Position numbers and translations under genes: made by a program
Notes under the pieces: model-generated
What the model saw: only the letters and a program-made list of their open reading frames with translations
The model's database searches: none
What the model was told of the DNA's origin: nothing
Shown here: piece after piece, positions 1 through 7,671 of the stretch
How positions within the stretch are numbered: the stretch's first letter is position 1
How the letters are laid out: every line of letters starts with the position of its first letter
NCBI RefSeq assembly: GCF_042665075.1
Contig: NZ_JBHTBR010000002.1
Coordinates: 1,054,001-1,118,000 of the forward strand
DNA from: Hirschia litorea
GTDB taxonomy: Bacteria; Pseudomonadota; Alphaproteobacteria; Caulobacterales; Hyphomonadaceae
Reading direction: 5' to 3'
DNA length: 64,000 nucleotides

Positions 1-1
1 A

Positions 2-856
2 CAAGATATTTCTAGCACAGATTTAAACGATTCCACACCGCTTTGGAAAAAAATGGACTGCGTCAGAGAATATGGTGCCTTACCCGCCGCCCACCGTGGT
101 GGTCCTAGACGTGGCTATCCTGAAAACGCTCTTGAAACGCTTCAAGTCTCCTATGACAATGGCACACGAATTTTCGAGATCGACATTGCAGAGTCCAAAG
201 ATGGCGTTCTGTTCCTTATGCACGATACAGACTTAGACCGCACGACAGAGATGACAGGTGTTGGCCGTGAAAAAACATGGGACCAACTCAAATCCGTACG
301 CCTAAAAGACAATAACAAAGTCACAAACTTCACCATCCCGTCACTTGCTGAAACCTTAAAGTGGGCCAAGGAAACGGGCGCGATAGTTGAGCTAGATAAA
401 AAACGCTCAAGCAAGTTTGAAACGATCATATCCGAAGTGCGCAAAGCCGGCGCACAAAACAATGTTATTTTGATTACCTACACTTATGACCAAGCTGCGG
501 AGGTTGCCCGCCTTGCCCCAGACATGATGATGACAGCATCAGTGTCTGACCCATCAGATGTGGAAGAATTGGAATCGCGCGGCATTAAGCGTCAAAACCT
601 GATCGCTTGGACAGGCACTGACACGCTTAACCCCGGTCTATGGCAAGACTTAAAAGACATGGATATCGAAGTTGCTTTCGGCACATTGGGCCGCCGTGGT
701 CAAAGATTTGATGACACATTCTGGGAAGACCGCGATGGCTCAGAATATGATGAGCTGGTGAATAACGGTGTCACAATGATTGCCACTGATTATTCAGATC
801 GTGTCAGCAATCATCTTCGTGTCGATGATGTCGCTATCGAGAAATGTGGATTCTAA
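2..856 (+). CDS. Glycerophosphodiester phosphodiesterase family protein (5' end cut by window)
   Basis: This enzyme family hydrolyses glycerophosphodiesters to sn-glycerol-3-phosphate and an alcohol. The TIM-barrel signatures are visible: AHRGG near the N-terminus, then PENALET, the acidic EIDIAESKDG strand, and HDTDLDRTT carrying the second catalytic His. The reading frame stays open to the window edge upstream of the first ATG (position 53). The residues around that ATG match the usual pre-barrel region, so the true start lies outside and an N-terminal signal or lipoprotein segment is probably missing. The stop is 4 bp before the next ATG, so the two genes are probably co-transcribed. Family assignment is secure; substrate is unknown. 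Confidence 0.88.
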   Translation, partial: QDISSTDLNDSTPLWKKMDCVREYGALPAAHRGGPRRGYPENALETLQVSYDNGTRIFEIDIAESKDGVLFLMHDTDLDRTTEMTGVGREKTWDQLKSVRLKDNNKVTNFTIPSLAETLKWAKETGAIVELDKKRSSKFETIISEVRKAGAQNNVILITYTYDQAAEVARLAPDMMMTASVSDPSDVEELESRGIKRQNLIAWTGTDTLNPGLWQDLKDMDIEVAFGTLGRRGQRFDDTFWEDRDGSEYDELVNNGVTMIATDYSDRVSNHLRVDDVAIEKCGF

Positions 857-860
857 AAAA

Positions 861-1637
861 ATGCTTCATTATTCCTGCACAGGCTCAAAAAACTCTGGAA
901 CAGGAATCGTTTTTCTACACGGTGGTGGCTTTAGCGGCTGGATGTGGGAAAGCATTATTGGACATTTACCCGAATATTATTGTGTCGCAATCACCCTTCC
1001 TGGGCATGGCTTGAGCAATGCATCCAAATGGATCTCGTTAGAGGATACAGCCCGCCAAGTTGGAGAGATTATCGAAAAAGAGCTCTCCAATATGGATGTC
1101 CACCTGGTGGGACTGTCACTTGGTGGTCATGTCGGTTTGCATGTTATGGCGCAACACCCTCACCTGACGACATCTGCAATATTAAGCTGCATCATCCATG
1201 ATCCGCTTCCAAGGCCAAAACTCTATAAAGCACTCACAAATGCCATGTTGCCTTTGAGCAATATTCGTCTCATCCAGAAATTTGTCGCGCATAGATTTGG
1301 TATGGCGGGTGAAAAAATGCGCCGCTATCTGCAAGAGTTTAAACGCGTCGATAAAGACAGCCTCAAACGATCTTCTTTGGAAGTCGCTGCAAACCCGATT
1401 CCGGAAAACCTTTCGAATGTGTCTGCGCGTATACTTGTCGTCGCTGGTGCTAAAGAGCGCTCGATCACCCGCAATGCTCTTGCCTCTTATAAGTCAGTCT
1501 TTGCACACACACGCACCGCCCTCATTCCAGACTATGGCTATGGCTGGTCTGGTAGACGCCCAAAACTCTTTGCAAACGCGATTCGCGCGCAAATAAAAAA
1601 CAGCGCACTCCCGAAAGACATGAAAGCGCAAGCTTAA
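861..1637 (+). CDS. Alpha/beta hydrolase-fold protein, catalytic His apparently replaced
   Basis: A 258-residue alpha/beta hydrolase with the oxyanion-loop motif FLHGGGFSGW and the nucleophile elbow GLSLGG (Ser about 86). I start at ATG 861, just after the upstream stop; the longer frame from 780 would run inside the previous gene. The acid region reads LVVAGAKERS. At the C-terminus, where related proteins carry GHGW before the last helix, this one reads GYGWSG (Tyr about 227), so the general-base His seems to be lost through what could be one base change (cat to tat). It may be inactive, use another His, or be a binding protein. It converges with pdxH, overlapping by 4 bp. Confidence 0.8.
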   Translation: MLHYSCTGSKNSGTGIVFLHGGGFSGWMWESIIGHLPEYYCVAITLPGHGLSNASKWISLEDTARQVGEIIEKELSNMDVHLVGLSLGGHVGLHVMAQHPHLTTSAILSCIIHDPLPRPKLYKALTNAMLPLSNIRLIQKFVAHRFGMAGEKMRRYLQEFKRVDKDSLKRSSLEVAANPIPENLSNVSARILVVAGAKERSITRNALASYKSVFAHTRTALIPDYGYGWSGRRPKLFANAIRAQIKNSALPKDMKAQA

Positions 1638-2335
1638 GGGAATAAACGTCCTGTGGACCATCCACCATTCTGTGACCGCTCAAACACTAAACGATCATGT
1701 AGCCTGAAAGGTCTATCTCGCCAAAATTCAATATGTTCGGGCGCGATACGATAGCCAGTCCAGTGCGGCGGACGCGGTGTCTTACCCAACGCATATTTTG
1801 CGCCATATTTCGCGATATTTTTCTCTAGTTCAAAACGTCCATCCATGCGTGAAGATTGATCAGACGCCCACGCACCAATCTGGCTATCCTTATGCCGTGA
1901 CGCAAAATACGCATCCGCTTCTGCATCAGATACGCGCGTCACATTCCCGCGAACGCGTACCTGCCGCCGTAGTGATTTCCAGTGAAAGCATATTGCCGCC
2001 TTCATTGTTGCTTCTATCTGACGGCCTTTCGCGCTAGTTGTATTGGTATAAAAAACAAAACCATTCTCATCGAAATCTTTGAGCAACACCATGCGCACAT
2101 CTGGCATGCCATCTTCATCCACTGTCGCAAGAGACATAGCATTAGGATCATTTACCTCTTTGGCTTTGGCATCGCTTAGCCATTGGGAAAACATCTCAAA
2201 CGGCTCTTGGGTCGCAAACCAATTTGCATCATCCTCTAATGGTTTACCTTCAGCTTTCGCTTTGGCGTACACATCCGCATATTCTGCATCTTGATAATCG
2301 GGACTTGCTGGAATGATTTTTGATTTGTCTGTCAT
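1634..2335 (-). CDS. pdxH: Pyridoxamine/pyridoxine 5'-phosphate oxidase
   Basis: FMN-dependent oxidase that makes pyridoxal 5'-phosphate from PNP or PMP, the last step of vitamin B6 synthesis and salvage. At 233 residues it has normal length. Family signatures are clear: AMSLATVDEDGMPDVRMVLLK (FMN/substrate region), FYTNTTSAKGRQ, FHWKSLRRQVRVRG, the SRHKDSQIGAWASDQS segment and the C-terminal FWRDRPFRLHDR followed by RLFP (RLYP or RLNP in most homologues). Cytosolic homodimer in known members. It stands alone, divergent from the TIR gene and convergent with the hydrolase. Confidence 0.95.
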   Translation of the reverse strand: MTDKSKIIPASPDYQDAEYADVYAKAKAEGKPLEDDANWFATQEPFEMFSQWLSDAKAKEVNDPNAMSLATVDEDGMPDVRMVLLKDFDENGFVFYTNTTSAKGRQIEATMKAAICFHWKSLRRQVRVRGNVTRVSDAEADAYFASRHKDSQIGAWASDQSSRMDGRFELEKNIAKYGAKYALGKTPRPPHWTGYRIAPEHIEFWRDRPFRLHDRLVFERSQNGGWSTGRLFP

Positions 2336-2556
2336 TATCTATGATCCTTCTTCCCTTGATTTGAGGAAAAAAGTCAGATTGTTCAAGCCCACATGCTGTC
2401 ATGATCAAGATTTCTTTTCCCCTCCACCAATCCCAATACGCTATGTCACAACCTACTTCCCACTCGTAAGCCCTCAAAACATCTTACTAGAATTTCAATC
2501 CACCCTATCCTATGCTGAAAGTATAGATTGTGCTGGCTGTAGGGGGCTATTTGGTT

Positions 2557-3942
2557 ATGAGTGAGTATTCGCAAAGATATCGCGCTTTTATTTCTTATTC
2601 TCAAAAGGATAAGGTCTTTGCCAAACGCCTGCATAAAGCCCTTGAATCTTTTAAACTTCCCAATGGAAAACGCTTTGGCCGAATCTTTCGAGATGATGAT
2701 GAATTGGGCGGTGCTGCAAGCCTAAGTCACGCTCTTGAAAGCGCAATTGATTCCAGTGAAGATCTCATCGCGATTGCCAGTCCCAATGCTGTAAAGTCCG
2801 CATGGGTCAATGCAGAAGTTATTCAATATAAGAAACTGGCCAATCCAAAGAAGCAGGTTTTCGCAGTCATTATTGATGGTGTGCCGCACGCTTCAAACCC
2901 CGATGAAGAATGCCTTGTTCCAGCTCTAAAATACAAAGTTCTACCCGATGGAACCGTGACCGACATTCCCGATGAACCTCTCGCGCCGGATGCACGCAAA
3001 GATTCCTTTTCAAAATTAGTCACGCGCATTGTAGCCGGACTTGAGGGCGTTCCTTTTGACTCCCTCTGGCAAAGACAAAAACGCCGTGCTCGAAACCAAA
3101 AACTCCTATTAGGGGCCGCCGCCATCGCAATCGCTGCCCCACTTATAGCATGGGGACTGACCACAACAAACGCTCTAGGTCGAACAACAACGCAACTAGC
3201 CAGCCTCGACCCAACAACCCAAAGAGAGAATTTTCTCAACGGGTATTACGACAAACTGATTGCTGACCAACGCGCCAACGATACGCCCGAAGAATTTATG
3301 CTTTCGCGAGACGATTATGACAGCGCTATATCCATCCTCAGCGCACCAGACCTAAACGGAGATGGATACCAAGACTATTTCGTCAAACTCGAGCACATCG
3401 AATATTGCGGCTCATCAGGCTGTCGCCATGATCTCGTCCTCACAACGCCCGAAGGGTATGACACTCTGCACAATTCAGTCGGTGGTGACTTACACATTCT
3501 AAACACAAGCCAAAACGGCATGCAGGATTTGGGGCTTGGGTTTGGCAGTCTCCAAGGCGGCGCGAATGTCTACGACATGTTGCGCTTTGAAGATGGCAAA
3601 TACATACAAGCAGCAACTGCGATATGCTCGGGCGCTGTCACCTATTGCGGGCTAAATACTATCTTTACCGATGACCCCGTCGGAGAAGTCCTCGACATGG
3701 TGTTTTACGCAGACACCAAACTCTTACGCCCATATGTTGAACAAGATGAAATCCAAATGGCAGGCCCCGTCTATAAGAGCGTTTTAGGTGCTCAAAATTC
3801 AATGACGAATGACCTCACATTAGACACCTATGACGAAGTTGTCGGTACAGACCCAAGCGGAGAATATAGCCTCGTACATATATGGAAAGGCACATATGGC
3901 GTCCGCAAAAACTCAGATGAGATCATAAAGCAAAACCGATAA
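2557..3942 (+). CDS. Membrane-anchored TIR-domain protein with extracytoplasmic C-terminal domain
   Basis: The start at ATG 2557 is chosen because AGGGGG lies 10 nt upstream and the protein then begins directly with the TIR domain. Residues 7-130 are TIR: RAFISYSQKD, the BB-loop-like RIFRDDDELGG, and SPNAVKSAWVNAE, where Glu about 87 sits at the position of the catalytic glutamate of NAD-cleaving TIR domains. A basic stretch (about 171-182) precedes one transmembrane helix (about 182-204), putting the last 255 residues outside the cytoplasm. That part has a DLNGDGYQD calcium-loop/FG-GAP-like motif (265-273) and two Cys pairs. Relatives usually carry TPR or WD40 repeats instead. Function unknown; signalling or NADase activity is inference. 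Confidence 0.8.
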   Translation: MSEYSQRYRAFISYSQKDKVFAKRLHKALESFKLPNGKRFGRIFRDDDELGGAASLSHALESAIDSSEDLIAIASPNAVKSAWVNAEVIQYKKLANPKKQVFAVIIDGVPHASNPDEECLVPALKYKVLPDGTVTDIPDEPLAPDARKDSFSKLVTRIVAGLEGVPFDSLWQRQKRRARNQKLLLGAAAIAIAAPLIAWGLTTTNALGRTTTQLASLDPTTQRENFLNGYYDKLIADQRANDTPEEFMLSRDDYDSAISILSAPDLNGDGYQDYFVKLEHIEYCGSSGCRHDLVLTTPEGYDTLHNSVGGDLHILNTSQNGMQDLGLGFGSLQGGANVYDMLRFEDGKYIQAATAICSGAVTYCGLNTIFTDDPVGEVLDMVFYADTKLLRPYVEQDEIQMAGPVYKSVLGAQNSMTNDLTLDTYDEVVGTDPSGEYSLVHIWKGTYGVRKNSDEIIKQNR

Positions 3943-4034
3943 ATACCAATTTGCACATGATTTATTCCTATTTATCAATTCTCAGCCGCAAGAAAGACTT
4001 TCCATAAAGTCCAAATTGCGCTTGAAAGAGCCTC

Positions 4035-5132
4035 ATGTCACATAATTCATTCGGTCATCTTTTTCGCGTCACCACTTGGGGTGAAAGTCACGGTCCTGCC
4101 CTTGGGTGTGTTGTCGATGGTTGTCCTGCGGGAATCCCCATCACAGCAGAAGACATTCAGCACTGGCTCGACCTTCGCAAGCCGGGCACCAGCAAGCTAG
4201 TGACGCAACGCAAAGAACCCGATGCCGTTAAAATTCTCTCTGGTGTCTTTGAAGATGATCGCACCAATGGTCAGGTGACGACTGGTACCCCCATCTCGTT
4301 GATGATTGAAAACACAGATCAACGCTCAAAAGACTATGGCGACATTCGCGACAAATACCGTCCCGGCCATGCTGATTTTGCTTATGATGCAAAATACGGT
4401 GTGCGCGATTATCGTGGTGGTGGACGCTCATCCGCCCGCGAAACAGCCGCGCGCGTGGCTGCAGGTGGTATCGCCCGCAAAGTGCTAGGCGACAGCATCA
4501 CAATACGCGGCGCGCTTGTTCAAATTGGCGACAAAAAACTCGACCGCAACAAGTGGGACTGGGCTCAAACAACCCAAAACCCGCTTTGGTGTCCCGATGC
4601 TGATACAGCTGCGGAATGGGCTGAATACCTTGATGGCATTCGTAAGTCTGGATCATCCGTGGGTGCAGTCATAGAAGTTGTCGCATCTGGTGTGCCTGCT
4701 GGCTGGGGTGCCCCCATATATTCCAAACTCGACTCAGACCTTGCCATGGCAATGATGACAATTAACGCTGTAAAAGGTGTTGAGATTGGTGCTGGTTTTG
4801 ATGCAGCCGCTCTGACTGGTGAAGAAAACGCTGACCAAATGCGTATTGGAGATAACGGCCCAGAATTTCTCTCCAATAATAATGGCGGTGTCCTCGGCGG
4901 CATTTCAACAGGACAAGACGTTGTAGTACGCATGGCCTTGAAACCTACATCTTCCATCCTCACGACACGCCAGTCGATTGATAAGCAAGGCAATGAGGTA
5001 GACATCCGCACCACAGGCCGCCACGATCCATGTGTTGCTATTCGCGGTGTACCCGTCGCAGAGGCAATGATGGCGTGCGTGCTTGCAGATCATAAACTCA
5101 GACACAGAGGTCAGATGGGCGAGCGGTCCTGA
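4035..5132 (+). CDS. aroC: Chorismate synthase
   Basis: Converts 5-enolpyruvylshikimate-3-phosphate to chorismate with reduced FMN, the last step of the shikimate pathway. At 365 residues it is of normal length. Signatures: HLFRVTTWGESHG at the N-terminus (catalytic His), the GHADFAYDAKYG segment, RGGGRSSARETAARVAAG, and the C-terminal RHDPCVAIRGVPVAEAM. A GAAAGAG ribosome-binding site lies just upstream of ATG 4035. The small membrane-protein gene begins 1 bp after the stop, so the two are likely co-transcribed. Confidence 0.96.
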   Translation: MSHNSFGHLFRVTTWGESHGPALGCVVDGCPAGIPITAEDIQHWLDLRKPGTSKLVTQRKEPDAVKILSGVFEDDRTNGQVTTGTPISLMIENTDQRSKDYGDIRDKYRPGHADFAYDAKYGVRDYRGGGRSSARETAARVAAGGIARKVLGDSITIRGALVQIGDKKLDRNKWDWAQTTQNPLWCPDADTAAEWAEYLDGIRKSGSSVGAVIEVVASGVPAGWGAPIYSKLDSDLAMAMMTINAVKGVEIGAGFDAAALTGEENADQMRIGDNGPEFLSNNNGGVLGGISTGQDVVVRMALKPTSSILTTRQSIDKQGNEVDIRTTGRHDPCVAIRGVPVAEAMMACVLADHKLRHRGQMGERS

Positions 5133-5133
5133 T

Positions 5134-5649
5134 ATGGCAAAACGGGTCTTCTCCACGGTCTATAGCGATGACCACATGGCACCGCATGTTTGGCTCCCCC
5201 TTCTCTTAGGGTCTGCATTAGGATTAGCGGGATTATTCCTCGACACGCTCACCCTTACCCTATCCTCAGCTATATTCACCGTTTACGCCATCTGGAATTG
5301 GCCCTTTTTAGATACACGCCGCGTCGTTCTGCAATTGTCCAATGAAGGTGCTGATATTGACGGTATCGGCCGCATTCCGTGGGAGGCCATTTCGCAAGTT
5401 GAGCTCATTGAAAAACGGCACAAGAAACACCCGCCGTCAGAGAACTGCACTTTGCGCATACACCTCAATGCCGCCATTGAGGACATTTGTATCCCCTATG
5501 CGCCTATGGTTCGCCCCAATTGGCAGCGTAAAATGATTTCAAAAACTGATGCTAAAACTTTGGATATCAAAAGCGGTTTATTGCTCGATTCCCAGATCAA
5601 CATCGCCAATGCTTTTGCATGGTTTCTGACACCTCAAAAAACTAACTAA
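5134..5649 (+). CDS. Small membrane protein of unknown function (YcxB-like layout)
   Basis: A 171-residue protein starting at ATG 5134, one base after the aroC stop; a longer frame from 5083 would lie inside aroC. Two closely spaced hydrophobic helices (about residues 18-35 and 38-55) are followed by a soluble domain with alternating beta strands (RRVVLQLSNEGADIDG, IPWEAISQVELIE). This arrangement resembles YcxB/bacterial PH-like membrane proteins, but I cannot name the family. The spacing implies expression with aroC; no functional link is evident. Confidence 0.7.
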   Translation: MAKRVFSTVYSDDHMAPHVWLPLLLGSALGLAGLFLDTLTLTLSSAIFTVYAIWNWPFLDTRRVVLQLSNEGADIDGIGRIPWEAISQVELIEKRHKKHPPSENCTLRIHLNAAIEDICIPYAPMVRPNWQRKMISKTDAKTLDIKSGLLLDSQINIANAFAWFLTPQKTN

Positions 5650-5729
5650 ACGTCCCAAGATAGTTTCGTTTTTCATGTCTCATTCATGTTGCGTTTGCCA
5701 ATATCCTTAGACGCTGGGATAAATTGGGG

Positions 5730-5815
5730 ACCAGACGCGGGCACCTTCTTTTATTGTAAAATGCAAGGCACCAAGCAGCATTTTGTAGTAAAAGAAGGTC
5801 CGACACTCATCTGGT
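5730..5815 (+). repeat. Long near-perfect hairpin in a gene-free region
   Basis: Bases 5743-5764 and 5778-5799 form a continuous 22-bp stem around a 13-nt loop. Three of the pairs are G-U when read as + strand RNA and would be A-C mismatches on the other strand, so + strand transcription is favoured. A further ACCAGA (5730-5735) and TCTGGT (5810-5815) can close a base stem. No T-tract follows, so it is not a standard terminator. It could be a processed RNA, a miniature-transposon remnant or a large attenuator. I saw no flanking target-site duplication. Confidence 0.6.
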
Positions 5816-6074
5816 TAAAATAGTCCTAATAAACAGCAAATTTGATATACTTTTCGTCAAGTAGAAACCAACCAACAACAAAGCAATACAATAGAATTTA
5901 TCTACCAAGCATTGTTTGAACTGCTTTTCACTTCCGTTTGATTGAAGTTTTATTTCAAAAAAATCATTGCCATTTCAGACATTTTTATTACAAACATAGC
6001 TGAACAAAATACAAGAATCTAAGACACAATTTTGGATTATCCATGAAAACATGGTAGTCTGATTTTGATAAAGT

Positions 6075-6190
6075 CTCCTAAGCTATAAGCCCGTCCCCCC
6101 AACCCAGGGCTTATAGGCCCGGGGTGATGTATCAACGCAAGTTGAGGCATTACTCCGGTGCCTAGGGAGCTTTTCTCCCTACTTTAGCTC
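6075..6190 (+). ncRNA. Candidate structured small RNA with C-rich loop
   Basis: Three hairpins lie in tandem. H1: CTATAAGCCC (6083-6092) pairs perfectly with 6107-6116 around the 14-nt loop GTCCCCCCAACCCA. H2: 6119-6129 pairs with 6148-6158 (11 bp, two G-U on the + strand) and is capped by TCAAC-GCAA-GTTGA, a 5-bp stem with a GNRA tetraloop. H3: TAGGGAG (6163-6169) pairs with CTCCCTA (6175-6181). AGCTA (6081-6085) and TAGCT (6185-6189) could close the whole. No ORF fits and no strong T-tract follows. The C-rich loop nearly matches the one in the RNA candidate at 44757-44960. Ends are approximate, and the upstream 5816-6060 stretch is AT-rich without a recognisable gene. Confidence 0.55.
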
Positions 6191-6207
6191 ACACCTTCAA
6201 ATATCTG

Positions 6208-6999
6208 TTACGGCGTCCAGCCCTGAACAATTCTGCGCGCATGGATCAAATATTCGCGATTGCCATCACCGCCTTTTATTGGGCTAGTACATGATTTTTC
6301 AATCTGCCAACCTTCGCTCTCCAACCACAAATCAAACTGCTTGCGTGCTTTGGCAACGGCATTTTGATCGGATACTATTCCGCCCTTGCCTATATTTTCC
6401 TTGCCGACCTCAAATTGAGGCTTGAACAGCACAACCATATCCGCCTTCAAACTTGAAAGCTTCATCGATTGTCTCAGAAGTTTAGATAGGCTGATAAAGC
6501 TCGCATCACACACAATTATATCGGGTGCAGTATCAATCAAACTACGGTTTAATTTTCGCGCATCCATCCCTTCATAGGACACGATACGCTTATCTTTGCG
6601 CAGGCTCTCATGAAGCTGATCTCGGCCCACATCAACCGCATAAATTTTTACTACTCCAGCACGCAGCAATACGTCAGTAAACCCACCAGTAGACGAACCG
6701 ATATCTAACGCCGTCTTGCCTTCAACCTTAATGTTGAACGTTTTCAGTGCGTGCTCTAGCTTCATGCCGCCGCGCGATACAAAAGGGTGTAGTTTCTCAC
6801 CGCTAATCTTCTGATCCGGCTGAACTTTAAATGAGGCCTTCGTCACAACCTCATCATCAACGCGCACCTTACCAGCTTTGATTGATGCTTGCGCCTGCGC
6901 ACGCGTCTCCATCACGCCACGCGCTACAAGCGCAAGGTCAAGACGCAGCACACCATCATCTGCTGGAGTCGCATTTTCGTTCACATCATTACTTGTCAT
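6208..6999 (-). CDS. tlyA: TlyA-family rRNA (cytidine-2'-O)-methyltransferase / hemolysin A family
   Basis: A 263-residue protein with an N-terminal S4 RNA-binding domain (about 17-75), the linker motif VSRGGMKLEHAL (74-85) and an FtsJ-like SAM-dependent methyltransferase domain with motif I DIGSSTGGF (99-107) and the VCDASFISL strand. Known homologues 2'-O-methylate cytidines in 16S and/or 23S rRNA. In many alphaproteobacteria tlyA directly follows dxs. Here it sits behind a DUF938 methyltransferase and an acyl-CoA synthetase, 9 bp after the former, so it is probably the last gene of that unit. Confidence 0.9.
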   Translation of the reverse strand: MTSNDVNENATPADDGVLRLDLALVARGVMETRAQAQASIKAGKVRVDDEVVTKASFKVQPDQKISGEKLHPFVSRGGMKLEHALKTFNIKVEGKTALDIGSSTGGFTDVLLRAGVVKIYAVDVGRDQLHESLRKDKRIVSYEGMDARKLNRSLIDTAPDIIVCDASFISLSKLLRQSMKLSSLKADMVVLFKPQFEVGKENIGKGGIVSDQNAVAKARKQFDLWLESEGWQIEKSCTSPIKGGDGNREYLIHARRIVQGWTP

Positions 7000-7008
7000 A
7001 AAGTGTAT

Positions 7009-7671
7009 CTAACTTGTGAGAGCGCGTTCAAACACAACGCTAAAATTATTGGCTGGCATAGCATGTATGCTGGAAAGTGTAAGGCCCGCCTGCATGGCAG
7101 CAGGGATCACATCTTCTTCAAGGTCTCGGATTCCCCAACTTGCATCTCGACTTTTCAAACTCACATCAAAATCGAAATTCGACTGGGCAGTATGTTCGCC
7201 ATTGCGTTTAAATGGACCATAGAGCACCAACTTTCCTTTTGGCGCTAAATATCGACCTGCCCCCGCAAATAACCCCAAGCCAACATTCCACGGCGATATA
7301 TGAATCATGTTGCATGACAATATCGCGTCAAGCTCACCTTCAATGGCCCAATCTTGGGCAGACGCATCAAGCTCACGCACTGCCTCAACTTGCGTTTCTA
7401 CACCTTCAAACTTCACCCATGCCGCTGCACTCCGCAAAGAAGCGTTGGAAATATCGCTCGCAATCCATGTCATTTTCGGTGCAGATTTTAGAATATGCAC
7501 ACAGTGTTGGCCTGAGCCTGATGCTAATTCCAACACACGCGCATTTGCGGCGACTTCACCTAGAAAGACATCTCGCACCACATCGCGATTGCGTTCTGTA
7601 GAGGGTGAAAATAGCCTTCCATCATCTGTTTCTTGAGAGATTGCCGGCATTGCGTCTTTGCGTGATGTCAT
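7009..7671 (-). CDS. DUF938-family SAM-dependent methyltransferase-like protein
   Basis: A 220-residue class I methyltransferase-like protein. The family pattern is present: FSPSTERNRDVV near the N-terminus, the SAM-binding loop LELASGSGQH (about 47-56), then WIASDIS and the LSCNMIHISPW segment. Substrate is unknown for the family. The start at 7671 overlaps the end of the acyl-CoA synthetase gene by 50 bp; a second ATG at 7650 would shorten this to 29 bp. Translational coupling with the flanking minus-strand genes is likely. Confidence 0.85.
   Translation of the reverse strand: MTSRKDAMPAISQETDDGRLFSPSTERNRDVVRDVFLGEVAANARVLELASGSGQHCVHILKSAPKMTWIASDISNASLRSAAAWVKFEGVETQVEAVRELDASAQDWAIEGELDAILSCNMIHISPWNVGLGLFAGAGRYLAPKGKLVLYGPFKRNGEHTAQSNFDFDVSLKSRDASWGIRDLEEDVIPAAMQAGLTLSSIHAMPANNFSVVFERALTS

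Noticed and set aside
2336..5649. Anti-phage island around the TIR protein
   Set aside because: Neighbours are pdxH and aroC, housekeeping genes; there is no nuclease, cyclase, reverse transcriptase or second effector gene nearby.
6075..6190. 6S or 4.5S RNA
   Set aside because: The layout is three separate hairpins without the large central bubble of 6S or the conserved loops of SRP RNA.
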